Source: CAZJYC01 sp964550165 (GTDB lineage: Bacteria; Acidobacteriota; Aminicenantia; Aminicenantales; Aminicenantaceae). From it: 64,000 bases of DNA. The notes beneath the pieces were generated by a model. The model made no database searches and had not been told where the DNA came from. It worked only from the letters and a program-made list of their open reading frames with translations. Every line of letters starts with the position of its first letter. Within the stretch, counting starts at the first letter, position 1. The translations under genes were made by a program, and so were the position numbers. Of this stretch, positions 50,232-58,529 are shown piece after piece. The stretch spans positions 1 to 64,000 of the forward strand of contig CAZJYC010000004.1 of assembly GCA_964550165.1 (NCBI GenBank), written 5' to 3'.

Positions 50232-52910
50232 ATGAAAGCTCAGGAGATTAGAGAAAGCTTTCTAGACTTTTTCGCCAAAAAAAATCATAAAATAGTCAAA
50301 AGTTCACCACTCCTTCCTAAGCATGATCCCACCATCCTTTTTAGCAATGCGGGTATGAACCAGTTCAAGAATATCTTCTTGGGGCTTGAGAAAAGAAGCT
50401 TCAAGAGGGCAGCTTCTGTCCAGAAGTGCTTGCGAGTGAGCGGAAAACATAATGACCTGGAAATGGTGGGAAAAACAAACAAACACCATACGTTTTTCGA
50501 GATGCTCGGGAACTTCTCGTTCGGGGATTATTTCAAAAAAGAGGCGATCGCATACGCTTGGGAGCTTGTGACAAATGTCTATAAGCTTAAAAAGGACAAT
50601 ATTTATGTCACAGTCTACGAAGAAGACAACGAAGCCTTAAAAATCTGGGAGGAGTCTATCGGGCTCTCTTCAGACAGAATATTCCGCTTCGGCAAAGAGG
50701 ACAACTTTTGGGCCATGGGAGAAACTGGGCCTTGCGGCCCCTGCTCAGAAATTCACTACGATATGGGCCCAGAGATCGAAGAGGGAAAACCTTATGACTT
50801 GATTGCGAAGGGGAGTGACCGTTTTCTTGAGCTCTGGAATTTGGTGTTCATGCAGTACTTTCAAGATGATACAGGCAAACAGCACCCCTTGCCATCTCCT
50901 TCGATCGATACTGGGATGGGGCTTGAACGAACGGCTGCAGCGCTGCAGCGAAAAAAGAGCAATTTTGATACAGACCTCTTTACTGCCTTGATCGAAGCCA
51001 TCTCTGAGCTCTCGCGGAGAGAATATCCTTCAGGAGATGAAGGAGATATCTCTGTGCGGATCATCGCTGACCATATCCGTGCCATATCGTTCCTCGTTTC
51101 AGATGGAATAATGCCTGCAAACGAGGGACGAGGATATGTCTTGCGGCGGTTGATCCGCCGAGCCTTTCGTCACGGCAATTTATTGGGCATAGAGGAGCCT
51201 TTTCTCTACAGATTGGTCAGCGTCGTCAGCGACATCATGAAGGATGCTTACCCGGAGTTGCTCACCTCTTCGCAATATATCTCAAAAGTTTGCCAGTCTG
51301 AAGAAAAACGCTTCTCATTGACGCTTTCCTCAGGAATTCGCACTTTTGACCAATACATCCATGAAGCTCGGAGCGAAGGGCAAAAAGTGCTTCCCGGGCC
51401 CAAAGCCTTCAAACTCTATGACACCTTTGGCTTCCCGCTCGACCTGACCAAAGAATTAGCCGAAGAGAAAAAAATGGATGTGGACGAAAAGGGCTTCTAC
51501 AAAGAGCTTGAGCAACAGCGCGATAGAGCTCGTCTATCGTGGAAGGGAGAAGAGAGACAAAGAGAAAAAAAGATTTACGAGAAACTGAAAGAACTCAAGA
51601 CGCGTTTTGTCGGATATGAGAAGGAGAAAGTCCCCGAAGCGCGGGTTCTTGCTCTTTTAAAAAAAGACCATCGGACTGAAGAGCTCAAGGAAGGAGAAAG
51701 TGGAGAAATCTTCCTCGACCAGACTCCTTTCTACGCAGAAGCAGGCGGTCAAACCAGTGACAAAGGAATTCTGAAAAATCCTCATTTTTCGGCGGTTGTC
51801 GAGTATGTCCACACTCCAATCCCTGAACTCATCGCCCATAGAGTGAAAGTGATTTCAGGCAGAATAAAAGTCCACGATACGCTGGAAGCGAATATCGATG
51901 CCTTGCAGCGTAGAGCCATAAGCAGCAACCATACAGCAACGCATCTTCTTCATGCATCCTTGCGACAGACCTTAGGAGACCATGTCAAACAGGCCGGGTC
52001 TCTCGTTACAGCCTCGCGTTTCCGGTTTGATTTCACCCATTTTGCTCCTTTAAGCAGCTCTGAATTAAAGCAGATCGAGTTGCTTGTCAACGAAAAAATC
52101 AGGGAAAACATTCCCGTCAACACCAGAATCACAACGCTGGAGGAAGGGCTCGAAGAAGGCGCAATAGCCATATTTGAGGAAAAGTACGGCGATAGGGTGA
52201 GGATGGTCAGCATCGATGATTTCAGCAAAGAGCTTTGTGGCGGAGTTCATGCTCCCTCTACAGGCCAGATCGGATTGTTTATAATTGTCGCAGAGTTCGG
52301 CATCGCAGCAGGGATGAGAAGGATCGAGGCCATGACAGGGGAAGAGGCCCTGCGGTATGTCCAGGAAAGCGACGAACTTATGAATGAAATTCAATCAGCT
52401 CTCAATACTCCAAAAAAGGAGCTGATTCCCCAGATTGACAAATTGAAGGAATCCTTAAAAGAGAAAGACAAAGAAAATAAAGCGCTCAGGCAAAGGCTTG
52501 CTCATTTACAATATGTCAAAGATTTAAGCGTAAAGGTCAAAGAAAATATAAATGTCTCAGATGAAGTCAAAGTAAAAATAGTTAAAGGAATTTCTGTTTA
52601 TACCAAAAAAGTAGAGGGGCTCAACAACGCGGAGCTCAGAGAACTGGCTGATTCTCTTAAACAGAAGTTAGGCTCAGGAGTTGTCATCTTGGGAAGTGTA
52701 TCAGAAAAAAAGATTTTCCTGGTGAGTGCTGTCACCAAAGACCTCACAGGCCGCATAAAGGCCAATGACCTGATTAAAGAAATGGCCGCGATGATAGGGG
52801 GTGGGGGAGGGGGGCGACCGGACTTCGCTCAAGCCGGAGGAACTGAAGTCGGAAAACTGGATCAAGTTCTTAAAGAGAGCTATTCAATCCTGGAAAAAAT
52901 CATCAAATAA
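50232..52910 (+). CDS. alaS: Alanyl-tRNA synthetase
   Basis: Class II synthetase of 892 residues, full length. The catalytic core has NAGMNQFKNIFLG, SVQKCLRVSGKHNDLE, GNFSFGDYFKKEA and GPCGPCSEIHYD; the editing domain carries HTATHLLHASLR and the Cys-x3-His-type site in ELCGGVHAPSTGQIG; the C-Ala tail has GGGGGGRPDFAQAGG. The ATG follows the pilT stop immediately, so the genes are cotranscribed. No internal defect is seen. Confidence 0.99.
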   Translation: MKAQEIRESFLDFFAKKNHKIVKSSPLLPKHDPTILFSNAGMNQFKNIFLGLEKRSFKRAASVQKCLRVSGKHNDLEMVGKTNKHHTFFEMLGNFSFGDYFKKEAIAYAWELVTNVYKLKKDNIYVTVYEEDNEALKIWEESIGLSSDRIFRFGKEDNFWAMGETGPCGPCSEIHYDMGPEIEEGKPYDLIAKGSDRFLELWNLVFMQYFQDDTGKQHPLPSPSIDTGMGLERTAAALQRKKSNFDTDLFTALIEAISELSRREYPSGDEGDISVRIIADHIRAISFLVSDGIMPANEGRGYVLRRLIRRAFRHGNLLGIEEPFLYRLVSVVSDIMKDAYPELLTSSQYISKVCQSEEKRFSLTLSSGIRTFDQYIHEARSEGQKVLPGPKAFKLYDTFGFPLDLTKELAEEKKMDVDEKGFYKELEQQRDRARLSWKGEERQREKKIYEKLKELKTRFVGYEKEKVPEARVLALLKKDHRTEELKEGESGEIFLDQTPFYAEAGGQTSDKGILKNPHFSAVVEYVHTPIPELIAHRVKVISGRIKVHDTLEANIDALQRRAISSNHTATHLLHASLRQTLGDHVKQAGSLVTASRFRFDFTHFAPLSSSELKQIELLVNEKIRENIPVNTRITTLEEGLEEGAIAIFEEKYGDRVRMVSIDDFSKELCGGVHAPSTGQIGLFIIVAEFGIAAGMRRIEAMTGEEALRYVQESDELMNEIQSALNTPKKELIPQIDKLKESLKEKDKENKALRQRLAHLQYVKDLSVKVKENINVSDEVKVKIVKGISVYTKKVEGLNNAELRELADSLKQKLGSGVVILGSVSEKKIFLVSAVTKDLTGRIKANDLIKEMAAMIGGGGGGRPDFAQAGGTEVGKLDQVLKESYSILEKIIK

Positions 52911-53034
52911 TAGAAGCCTTGTTTTTTGTTTAACCTTTGAGGGCTAAAAAAACACTTAAAAATTCACCTCCAAAGAGGATTGCCTTTACCCAAAAAAACT
53001 GCCATGATAAGGCTTAAAATCAAACAGTAAGGGA

Positions 53035-53634
53035 ATGATGAAGGAAAGAAAAGGCGCAAATCTTAAGATCATCGCTCACTTGGGGATTTTCTCCCTTCTT
53101 GCCCTCCTTTGCCTGCACCTGGAGACTCAAGCCAGTTCAGGAAATTCAGAATTTGACCAAACTATCAAGAAGATCGCCCAAGAACACGGTCTGGAGCCAG
53201 CCCTGATTCATTCCATTATCAGGGCCGAGTCCAATTACAATTGCAATGCCATTTCTTCCAAGGGTGCGATGGGACTTATGCAATTGATGCCGGAAACAGC
53301 AAAAAAATATGGGGTGAGAAATCCGTTCGATCCCGCTGAAAATATTGAGGGTGGAGTGAAGTATTTAAAGGACCTGATGAATATCTTCGGCCGGAGGACA
53401 GATTATGTCCTGGCTGCCTATAATGCCGGGCAGGAAGCTCTGAAGAGAAATGGCGGAATCCCGCCCTATCCTGAGACTAAAAATTACATAGAGAAAGTTA
53501 TGGCCTCCTACCGTGAAACCTATATCGGAAAGAAGACGGAGATTTTTAAATACCGCGATGAATCAGGAACTGTGGTCCTGACAAACTGCCGCTATCTCTA
53601 TTCCTTGAACAAGGAGAGGGAAAAGGCCAATTAA
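53035..53634 (+). CDS. Lytic transglycosylase (SLT domain)
   Basis: A 199-residue exported goose-lysozyme-type transglycosylase, cleaving peptidoglycan glycan strands to 1,6-anhydro ends. Signal at 11-33 (IIAHLGIFSLLALLCLHL). Catalytic Glu is in SIIRAESNYNCNA, followed by SSKGAMGLMQLMPETAKKYG and VLAAYNAGQEALKRNGG, the family signatures. A short C-terminal extension (IFKYRDESGTVVLTNC) resembles DUF4124-like beta elements. Probably downstream of alaS in one transcript, 124 bases apart. Confidence 0.95.
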   Translation: MMKERKGANLKIIAHLGIFSLLALLCLHLETQASSGNSEFDQTIKKIAQEHGLEPALIHSIIRAESNYNCNAISSKGAMGLMQLMPETAKKYGVRNPFDPAENIEGGVKYLKDLMNIFGRRTDYVLAAYNAGQEALKRNGGIPPYPETKNYIEKVMASYRETYIGKKTEIFKYRDESGTVVLTNCRYLYSLNKEREKAN

Positions 53635-54567
53635 TCAAAGATAGCCCTTGACCGGAAGACTTCGGGGAACAATCTCAAACGTTGCCGGCAATTTCTCCAG
53701 TTGTTCGCCGCCTGCCTCGATGAGGACACTTTCATCGCCTTCTGGCAAAGCCTCTATCTTTCTGCCTTGGACGAGCGATATCTTGGGAGGCGTCAGATGA
53801 GAACCCGTATAAATTCTCCAAACATTCCTGAAAAACTCCAGGAGCTTCATCCCTTTGACCAAAACAACATCAAAAAGACCATCATCCAGCTTTGCTTGCG
53901 GCGCGATTTTCATCCCTTTGCCAAAAATCCTTCCGTTTGAAATTGCCCCAACCATATATTCTTCGATGGGAAATTCCTCATCATCGATTCTCAGCCTTAT
54001 TCTTTTGTTCTTATAGGTTATGATGGTGGAAAGCAAGCATCTCAGGTAAGAGGAGGCTCTCGGTTTCATCCGGTTTTGATCAACTTTTTGGACAACTTCC
54101 CCGCCGATTCCAAAATCTGAAACATTCAAGAACTATCTTTCCTCATCCATCCCGGAGGGATTCTTATACCTTATGATTCCAATATCGATCCAGGAGGAAG
54201 GATCCTGCACAATAGTTTTCACGGCATTTTTAAGCCTTAAAGGAATATTCAAGCTCCTGATGAGATCACAACCTGTTCCCGAAGGGACAATTCCCAACAC
54301 GGTCTGCGGGTTTATGATTTTATTGTTTTCATAGAAGCCGTTGGCGATTTCATTAATTGTCCCGTCTCGACCGACTCCCACGATGAGTTCAGTCCCGTCT
54401 TTGATTGCAAGCCTTGAAATTTCAATCGCTTGCAAAGGCTTTTCGGTAAATTCATATTTAAATTCTTTGATAAGGCTTTTCAGAGCTTCTTTTATCGTGC
54501 GCCACCTTTTCCTCGTCTTGCCCCTGTTGGACTCAGGATTGACGATCACCTGTGTTTTCAGAAGCAC
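53635..54567 (-). pseudogene. YegS/DgkB-type lipid kinase split by an in-frame UAG
   Basis: Two same-frame halves join into one diacylglycerol kinase-like protein. The N-half has VIVNPESNRGKTRKRW, VGRDGTINEIANG and GIVPSGTGCDLIRSL (nucleotide-binding motifs), ending ...GMDEER and a TAG at 54133-54135. Reading continues in the same frame as FLNVSDFGIGGEVVQKV through the C-half to 53635. The family has Tyr or similar before FLN, so a Tyr codon to TAG change explains it. I place the start at GTG 54567; a longer frame to 54633 overlaps the membrane protein. Without readthrough the enzyme is dead. Confidence 0.8.
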
Positions 54568-55045
54568 CTGTGGCTCCTTGACTCTTTTGAGCGGCTTTTT
54601 TTCCAAAGAGAGAGATGCCGATGATCCCCCCAAGGGCTCCGAAGGCTGCGAATATCATGGCCGAAACTACCAATCCAGCGAAGAACAAGCCGATAGAGAA
54701 TCCGCCTTCAAACAGATTTTCCCATCCTGAGGGCACCTCCTCCATGTACCCAGTAATCCAATTCCTCACTTCATCTAAAAATTCTCTGTTGAAGCTTTGA
54801 AACGGTATATTGACGAATGCGTGCACGACAGCCGCCACGATTCCTGCAAAAATGCCAACGATTGCCCCATCACCGCCGGTTAAAGCAACAGGAGAATCCT
54901 TGGAGAGGAGATAGGCAGCAAGCATAGCTCCGCCAATGATCCAGAGGCAGCAAAGGCATTTAAAAAATGGGATGGCTGAAATGACGCCTGCGACAACGCC
55001 GCCCACCAAAGCAGGAACTAACATACCCGGTCTCTGATTACTCAT
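54533..55045 (-). CDS. Glycine-rich membrane protein of unknown function
   Basis: A 170-residue membrane protein with four or so hydrophobic segments (residues 9-25, 30-46, 60-78 and 118-145), rich in Gly and Ala zipper patterns (LVGGVVAGVISAIPFF, FGALGGIIGISLFG). CLCCLW lies in the second segment. The C-terminus is a polar tail. No family recognised with confidence. Ribosome site GGAGGAAGG is strong. Its end overlaps the start of the lipid kinase on the same strand. Confidence 0.75.
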   Translation of the reverse strand: MSNQRPGMLVPALVGGVVAGVISAIPFFKCLCCLWIIGGAMLAAYLLSKDSPVALTGGDGAIVGIFAGIVAAVVHAFVNIPFQSFNREFLDEVRNWITGYMEEVPSGWENLFEGGFSIGLFFAGLVVSAMIFAAFGALGGIIGISLFGKKAAQKSQGATGASENTGDRQS

Positions 55046-55149
55046 CCTTCCTCCTACTCTTTTGGTTTTTCTTATTCTATTGAGATTTCGATTTAAATTT
55101 CAAGATGTATTTTGAAGCAACATCCGTGCTCTTAGCACGGATAAAATGG

Positions 55150-55650
55150 CTAGAAAATTGCTTTTTTTATCCTAAAACCATTTCTTTTTGTTCTCACAAA
55201 ACAATCCGTCAAGCCAGCAATAAAATAGAAGGGCAGAATAATCCCCCAGATAAATCCTGTGGCAAATCGTATCCAGTTGGAGCTCTTCCAGAGATGGAAA
55301 AGATTTCCCAGGAAATCGAGACCAATCGGCAGAGAGAAAAGAACAAAAGTTCGAGCCTTTGGCAGAGAAAAATTCAATAATCCCTTTACGAGGGGAAAGA
55401 GCACAATCCCCCCCAAAAACCCAAAATAGGTCCCAAGACAACGGCCACACACGGCAATGGGGAATCCAAATAGGAAAAAGGAGCGAGAAGGAATTTGATG
55501 ACAGAAAGGAGAAAAAATTGCGTAGGCGAAGAGGCTCAATCCCGGAGACCGGCTCCTCAAGTAAGGAGCCAGAAAAATGATCACCAGCCAAGCTAACGCA
55601 CCGGCAAGAGTGAGGGAATAAACAAGAAGAGCTATCTCTTTGTTTCTCAT
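55150..55650 (-). CDS. DUF2085 membrane protein
   Basis: A 166-residue protein with four to five hydrophobic helices. SPFCHQIPSRSFFLFGFPI, then AVCGRCLGTYFGFLGG, is the DUF2085 signature: a conserved FCHQ and CGRC motif of unknown function that looks metal- or redox-related. It is alone on its strand, without a clear ribosome site. Downstream of it (55046-55149) nothing is seen. Confidence 0.8.
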   Translation of the reverse strand: MRNKEIALLVYSLTLAGALAWLVIIFLAPYLRSRSPGLSLFAYAIFSPFCHQIPSRSFFLFGFPIAVCGRCLGTYFGFLGGIVLFPLVKGLLNFSLPKARTFVLFSLPIGLDFLGNLFHLWKSSNWIRFATGFIWGIILPFYFIAGLTDCFVRTKRNGFRIKKAIF

Positions 55651-55752
55651 TATGTGTTGCTATCCAAACTATCCCAGAGAGAGGATTTTGTCAATTTTCG
55701 CCAGCCAATTGTTCGCATTTCTAATTCCTAAATACAAGATAGCTACCCTGAT

Positions 55753-56141
55753 ATAAAGATGTTGAGAAAGAGCCGCAGCGACCATTGAGGATTTAGCCTT
55801 CGGAGTTCGCTCTTGAAAAGGTTGCACGCGGAGGCTAAGCGGTGAGAAAACCGTTTGAAAAGCTCAGGCAGATTGGCTCGAAGGTACGCCGCTTTTGCCC
55901 CAGCGAGCCAAAAGCGGCTCGGTTCAAGGCTTCGCTCTCCTCTCCCTTCGGTCGAGGAACTGTGCCCGCTCAGCCTTTCACACGACCTTCTCGCCACTCT
56001 GCCTTCGCCTGGGTAATAGAAAGCTGCGTGTTATTGAACCGCTTAGCCGGAGCGTTACGCAGCCGCCGAGAAGAGCGAACGGAGAATGACGTTAAAAATA
56101 CGAAGGGGAGCAGGGTTCTTCCCCAAAGTTTTCACAGATAC
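55753..56141 (-). repeat. Dispersed inverted-repeat element, copy F (long form, 389 bp)
   Basis: Reverse-orientation copy. One end gives AGCCGCAGCGACCATTGAGG (the right half of the core), the other GTTACGCAGCCGCCGAGAAG and GAGCGAACGGAGAATGACG (the left half). Between them is about 220 bases of extra sequence, part of which (GGAGGCTAAGCGGTGAGAAA, CTCAGGCAGATTGGCTCG) is shared with copy E. This is the larger subtype. The rest of the 572-base DUF2085-TPR gap has no gene. Confidence 0.7.
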
Positions 56142-56222
56142 CATTTGACAGAACAATTTTCAATGTGTAAATTTGTCATTTAAGCCACAAAACACCTTCT
56201 GATACACTTTAAGGAGGTTATT

Positions 56223-58049
56223 ATGGGACGAAAAATAGCAAGCATTGGGCTACTTGTTTTTTTCATTTTTTCAGTCAAATTTACTTTTTCTCAAGGCCAG
56301 CAAGCTTCTGAAATATTAGAGAAGAATAGAACCGGCATCATCTCTCTTGTGGCCTATGGAGACAACAAACAAATTGTTGGCGAAGGGACAGCGTTTCTCG
56401 TGGAAGATGGCGTCCTTGCGACCTCTTATCTGCTGATTAGTCAAGCCAGTGACATCCAAGCAGTGGATTCAAGCGGGAAAAATGTTAAAATTGAAGCAAT
56501 TTTGGGATTTGACAAGAAGTCATTCACCGTTCTCCTCAAAGCTAAGACAAAAGCACCAGCCCTTATTTTAGGGAATTCAGACGAGTTAGAGAAAAACAAA
56601 AACTTATTTGCCATCGGATGCAGTGAATCGGGGGAGGTAACGATTTCAACAGGAACAATCAGCAATCTCTTCGAGCTAACGCCCGGACAAAAAATTATTA
56701 AAACTTCATTTTCAGTTCCAAATAAATATAACGGAGGCCCACTTATCGATGAAAAAGGACAAGTTGTCGGAATCCTCATTATTCCTGAAAGAGGCTTCGA
56801 ATTCATCATCCCTTCCAATGCGCTGAAAGCAGTACAGAAAAAATCCGAAATCAAACTCAAAAAATGGCAACGCGATGATTATCTCGCAACCACAGAAGGA
56901 TCTTTTCTTGCAGGAAAAATCGCCTCCTTGCTCGATGAAACAAGAAGGGCCCAGAGCTATTTAGAAAAAGTTGTCAAAGATATTCCTGACGATATCGAAG
57001 CCCAAGCCCTCATCGCCTCTGTTTACAGCCGGCAGAGAAATTATGAGTCAGCCATTTCAGCCTATAAAAAGGTCATCGAATTAAACGCAAATAGAGACGA
57101 TGCTTACTACGGCTTGGGAGTTGTCTACATCAAAATGAGACGATACGAAGAGGCCATCCCACAGCTGGAAAGAGCCATCCAGCTCAACCCTGACTATAAA
57201 GACGCATATTTTTATATCGCTGGGGCTTATGAAGAGCTCAAAAACTTTGCCAAGGCTGCGGAATTCTTTGAAAAACACCTCAGCTCAAACCCAGACAAAC
57301 CGGGTGAAGTCTATTATCATCTGGGTTTGAGCCGGTTTGAGCTCAAGCAGTTTGAAGCCGCTGCCGAGGCCTTTGAGCAAGCTTCGAAAGAAAGTCCTCA
57401 AGATACGGCGATTATCTACAGGCTGGCTCAAGCCTATCAAAATGCAAACCAGTATGAAAAAGCGGCTGAAGCCTATATAAGGCTTGCCGAATTGAGCCCG
57501 GAAGGTCCTCTCAATTATTACCGCGCTATTTTAGGAATGTATGACAAGGCCGGGATGAATGATAAGGCTGTGGAGATCGCCAAGAAAATCGTTGAACTAA
57601 CCCCAGGAAACAGTGACTCTATCTACAATCTCGGCTATATGTATTTCAAGCTAAAAAAATTCAATGAAGCCATTGAAGCATTTAAAAAAGTCATAGAAAT
57701 GAATCCAGGTAATACCTATGCCTACTCCACCCTTGGGCAAATTTACCTCGAACTTAAACAATGGGGAAGATTAGTCGACTTATACAGCAAACTTGTCGAC
57801 TTAGAACCTAATGACGCTAACGCCTGGCATGCCGTTGGCGTGGGCTACATGCAGCAGAAAAAATTTGATTCTGCTCTTTATCCTTTGAAAAAAGCTGTTG
57901 AACTTCAGCCTGACTTCGGCAATGCATTATTTAACCTGGCCATCACATACTTGAATCTCCATGATAATTACAGTGCGAGAGAAACCTACAGAAAATTATT
58001 GAAAGTCGATCCTGCTCAGGCAGAAAAACTCAAAAAGTATTTGCGATAA
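56223..58049 (+). CDS. TPR protein with a catalytically dead trypsin-like domain
   Basis: A 608-residue exported protein. Signal peptide (IGLLVFFIFSVKFTFSQ), then a trypsin/HtrA-like domain (about 35-210) and about ten tetratricopeptide repeats (about 225-608, e.g. AYYGLGVVYIKMRRYEEAIP). All three triad positions are altered: ATSYLLI where HtrA has a His, DKKSFTVLLK where the Asp belongs, and YNGGPLID in place of the NSGGPL serine motif. It is therefore probably a peptide-binding or scaffolding protein. Ribosome site AAGGAGG. Its partners are unknown. Confidence 0.9.
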   Translation: MGRKIASIGLLVFFIFSVKFTFSQGQQASEILEKNRTGIISLVAYGDNKQIVGEGTAFLVEDGVLATSYLLISQASDIQAVDSSGKNVKIEAILGFDKKSFTVLLKAKTKAPALILGNSDELEKNKNLFAIGCSESGEVTISTGTISNLFELTPGQKIIKTSFSVPNKYNGGPLIDEKGQVVGILIIPERGFEFIIPSNALKAVQKKSEIKLKKWQRDDYLATTEGSFLAGKIASLLDETRRAQSYLEKVVKDIPDDIEAQALIASVYSRQRNYESAISAYKKVIELNANRDDAYYGLGVVYIKMRRYEEAIPQLERAIQLNPDYKDAYFYIAGAYEELKNFAKAAEFFEKHLSSNPDKPGEVYYHLGLSRFELKQFEAAAEAFEQASKESPQDTAIIYRLAQAYQNANQYEKAAEAYIRLAELSPEGPLNYYRAILGMYDKAGMNDKAVEIAKKIVELTPGNSDSIYNLGYMYFKLKKFNEAIEAFKKVIEMNPGNTYAYSTLGQIYLELKQWGRLVDLYSKLVDLEPNDANAWHAVGVGYMQQKKFDSALYPLKKAVELQPDFGNALFNLAITYLNLHDNYSARETYRKLLKVDPAQAEKLKKYLR

Positions 58050-58125
58050 AAAACAACGCATGCTGCTGTAAGCATTATTTTTTCTGTGAAGGCATATGAT
58101 GACGATAAAAGCAAGCTCTCACAGT

Positions 58126-58193
58126 GCTGGTTTCCATCCCTCCTCGCCAAAGACCCACCCACCACCATGGGCTTCAGAGGGACGGAAACCAGC
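58126..58193 (+). repeat. 17-bp inverted repeat downstream of the TPR gene
   Basis: GCTGGTTTCCATCCCTC (58126-58142) and GAGGGACGGAAACCAGC (58177-58193) pair with a single A-C mismatch around a 34-base C-rich loop. No T-run follows, so it is not a canonical terminator, though it begins 77 bases after the stop. The remaining gap up to tRNA-Leu has a promoter and no gene. Confidence 0.6.
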
Positions 58194-58268
58194 GCCTTCA
58201 TTCCTCTCTCTATCAAATCTCTTTTCTCATCATGGAAAAAAAGATGCTTCCAATGGTGTTCAAAAAAA

Positions 58269-58298
58269 TTGACAAAAGTTAGAAAAATATGCTATATA
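58269..58298 (+). promoter_or_regulatory. Promoter ahead of tRNA-Leu and tig
   Basis: Perfect TTGACA (58269-58274), 18-base spacer, TATATA (58293-58298). Start near 58305, about 100 bases ahead of the tRNA; the tig gene may also be read from here. Confidence 0.6.
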
Positions 58299-58402
58299 AA
58301 CATTTCTATACCAAATTTTCATTCCAAAAAAAACCGTTCTTCATTAGAAGAAGCTTTAAATTAAGCATTAGCTTTTTTATCCCATTACTCAAAAAAAATT
58401 AG

Positions 58403-58487
58403 GGGCAGGTGGCGGAATTGGCATACGCGCTAGGCTTAGGACCTAGTTCCTTCTAAAGGATTGCGGGTTCGACTCCCGCTCTGCCCA
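58403..58487 (+). tRNA. tRNA-Leu(UAG)
   Basis: An 85-nt class II tRNA. Acceptor GGGCAGG pairs with TCTGCCC (one G-T), anticodon stem CTAGG/CCTAG encloses loop CTTAGGA, giving anticodon UAG; the long variable arm is TTCCTTCTAAAGGA-like and the T arm GCGGGTTCGACTCCCGC is perfect. Discriminator A73, no encoded CCA (unlike tRNA-Asn in this window). It is upstream of tig. Confidence 0.96.
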
Positions 58488-58529
58488 TTATTTTTTTTAG
58501 CAGGGCCAACATAATTATCGACTAATACA

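Noticed and set aside
53635..54633. Frameshift, or pyrrolysine insertion, in the lipid kinase
   Set aside because: The halves are in the same frame, so no frameshift. Pyrrolysine would need pyl genes, which are not in this window, and a Tyr-to-stop change is simpler.
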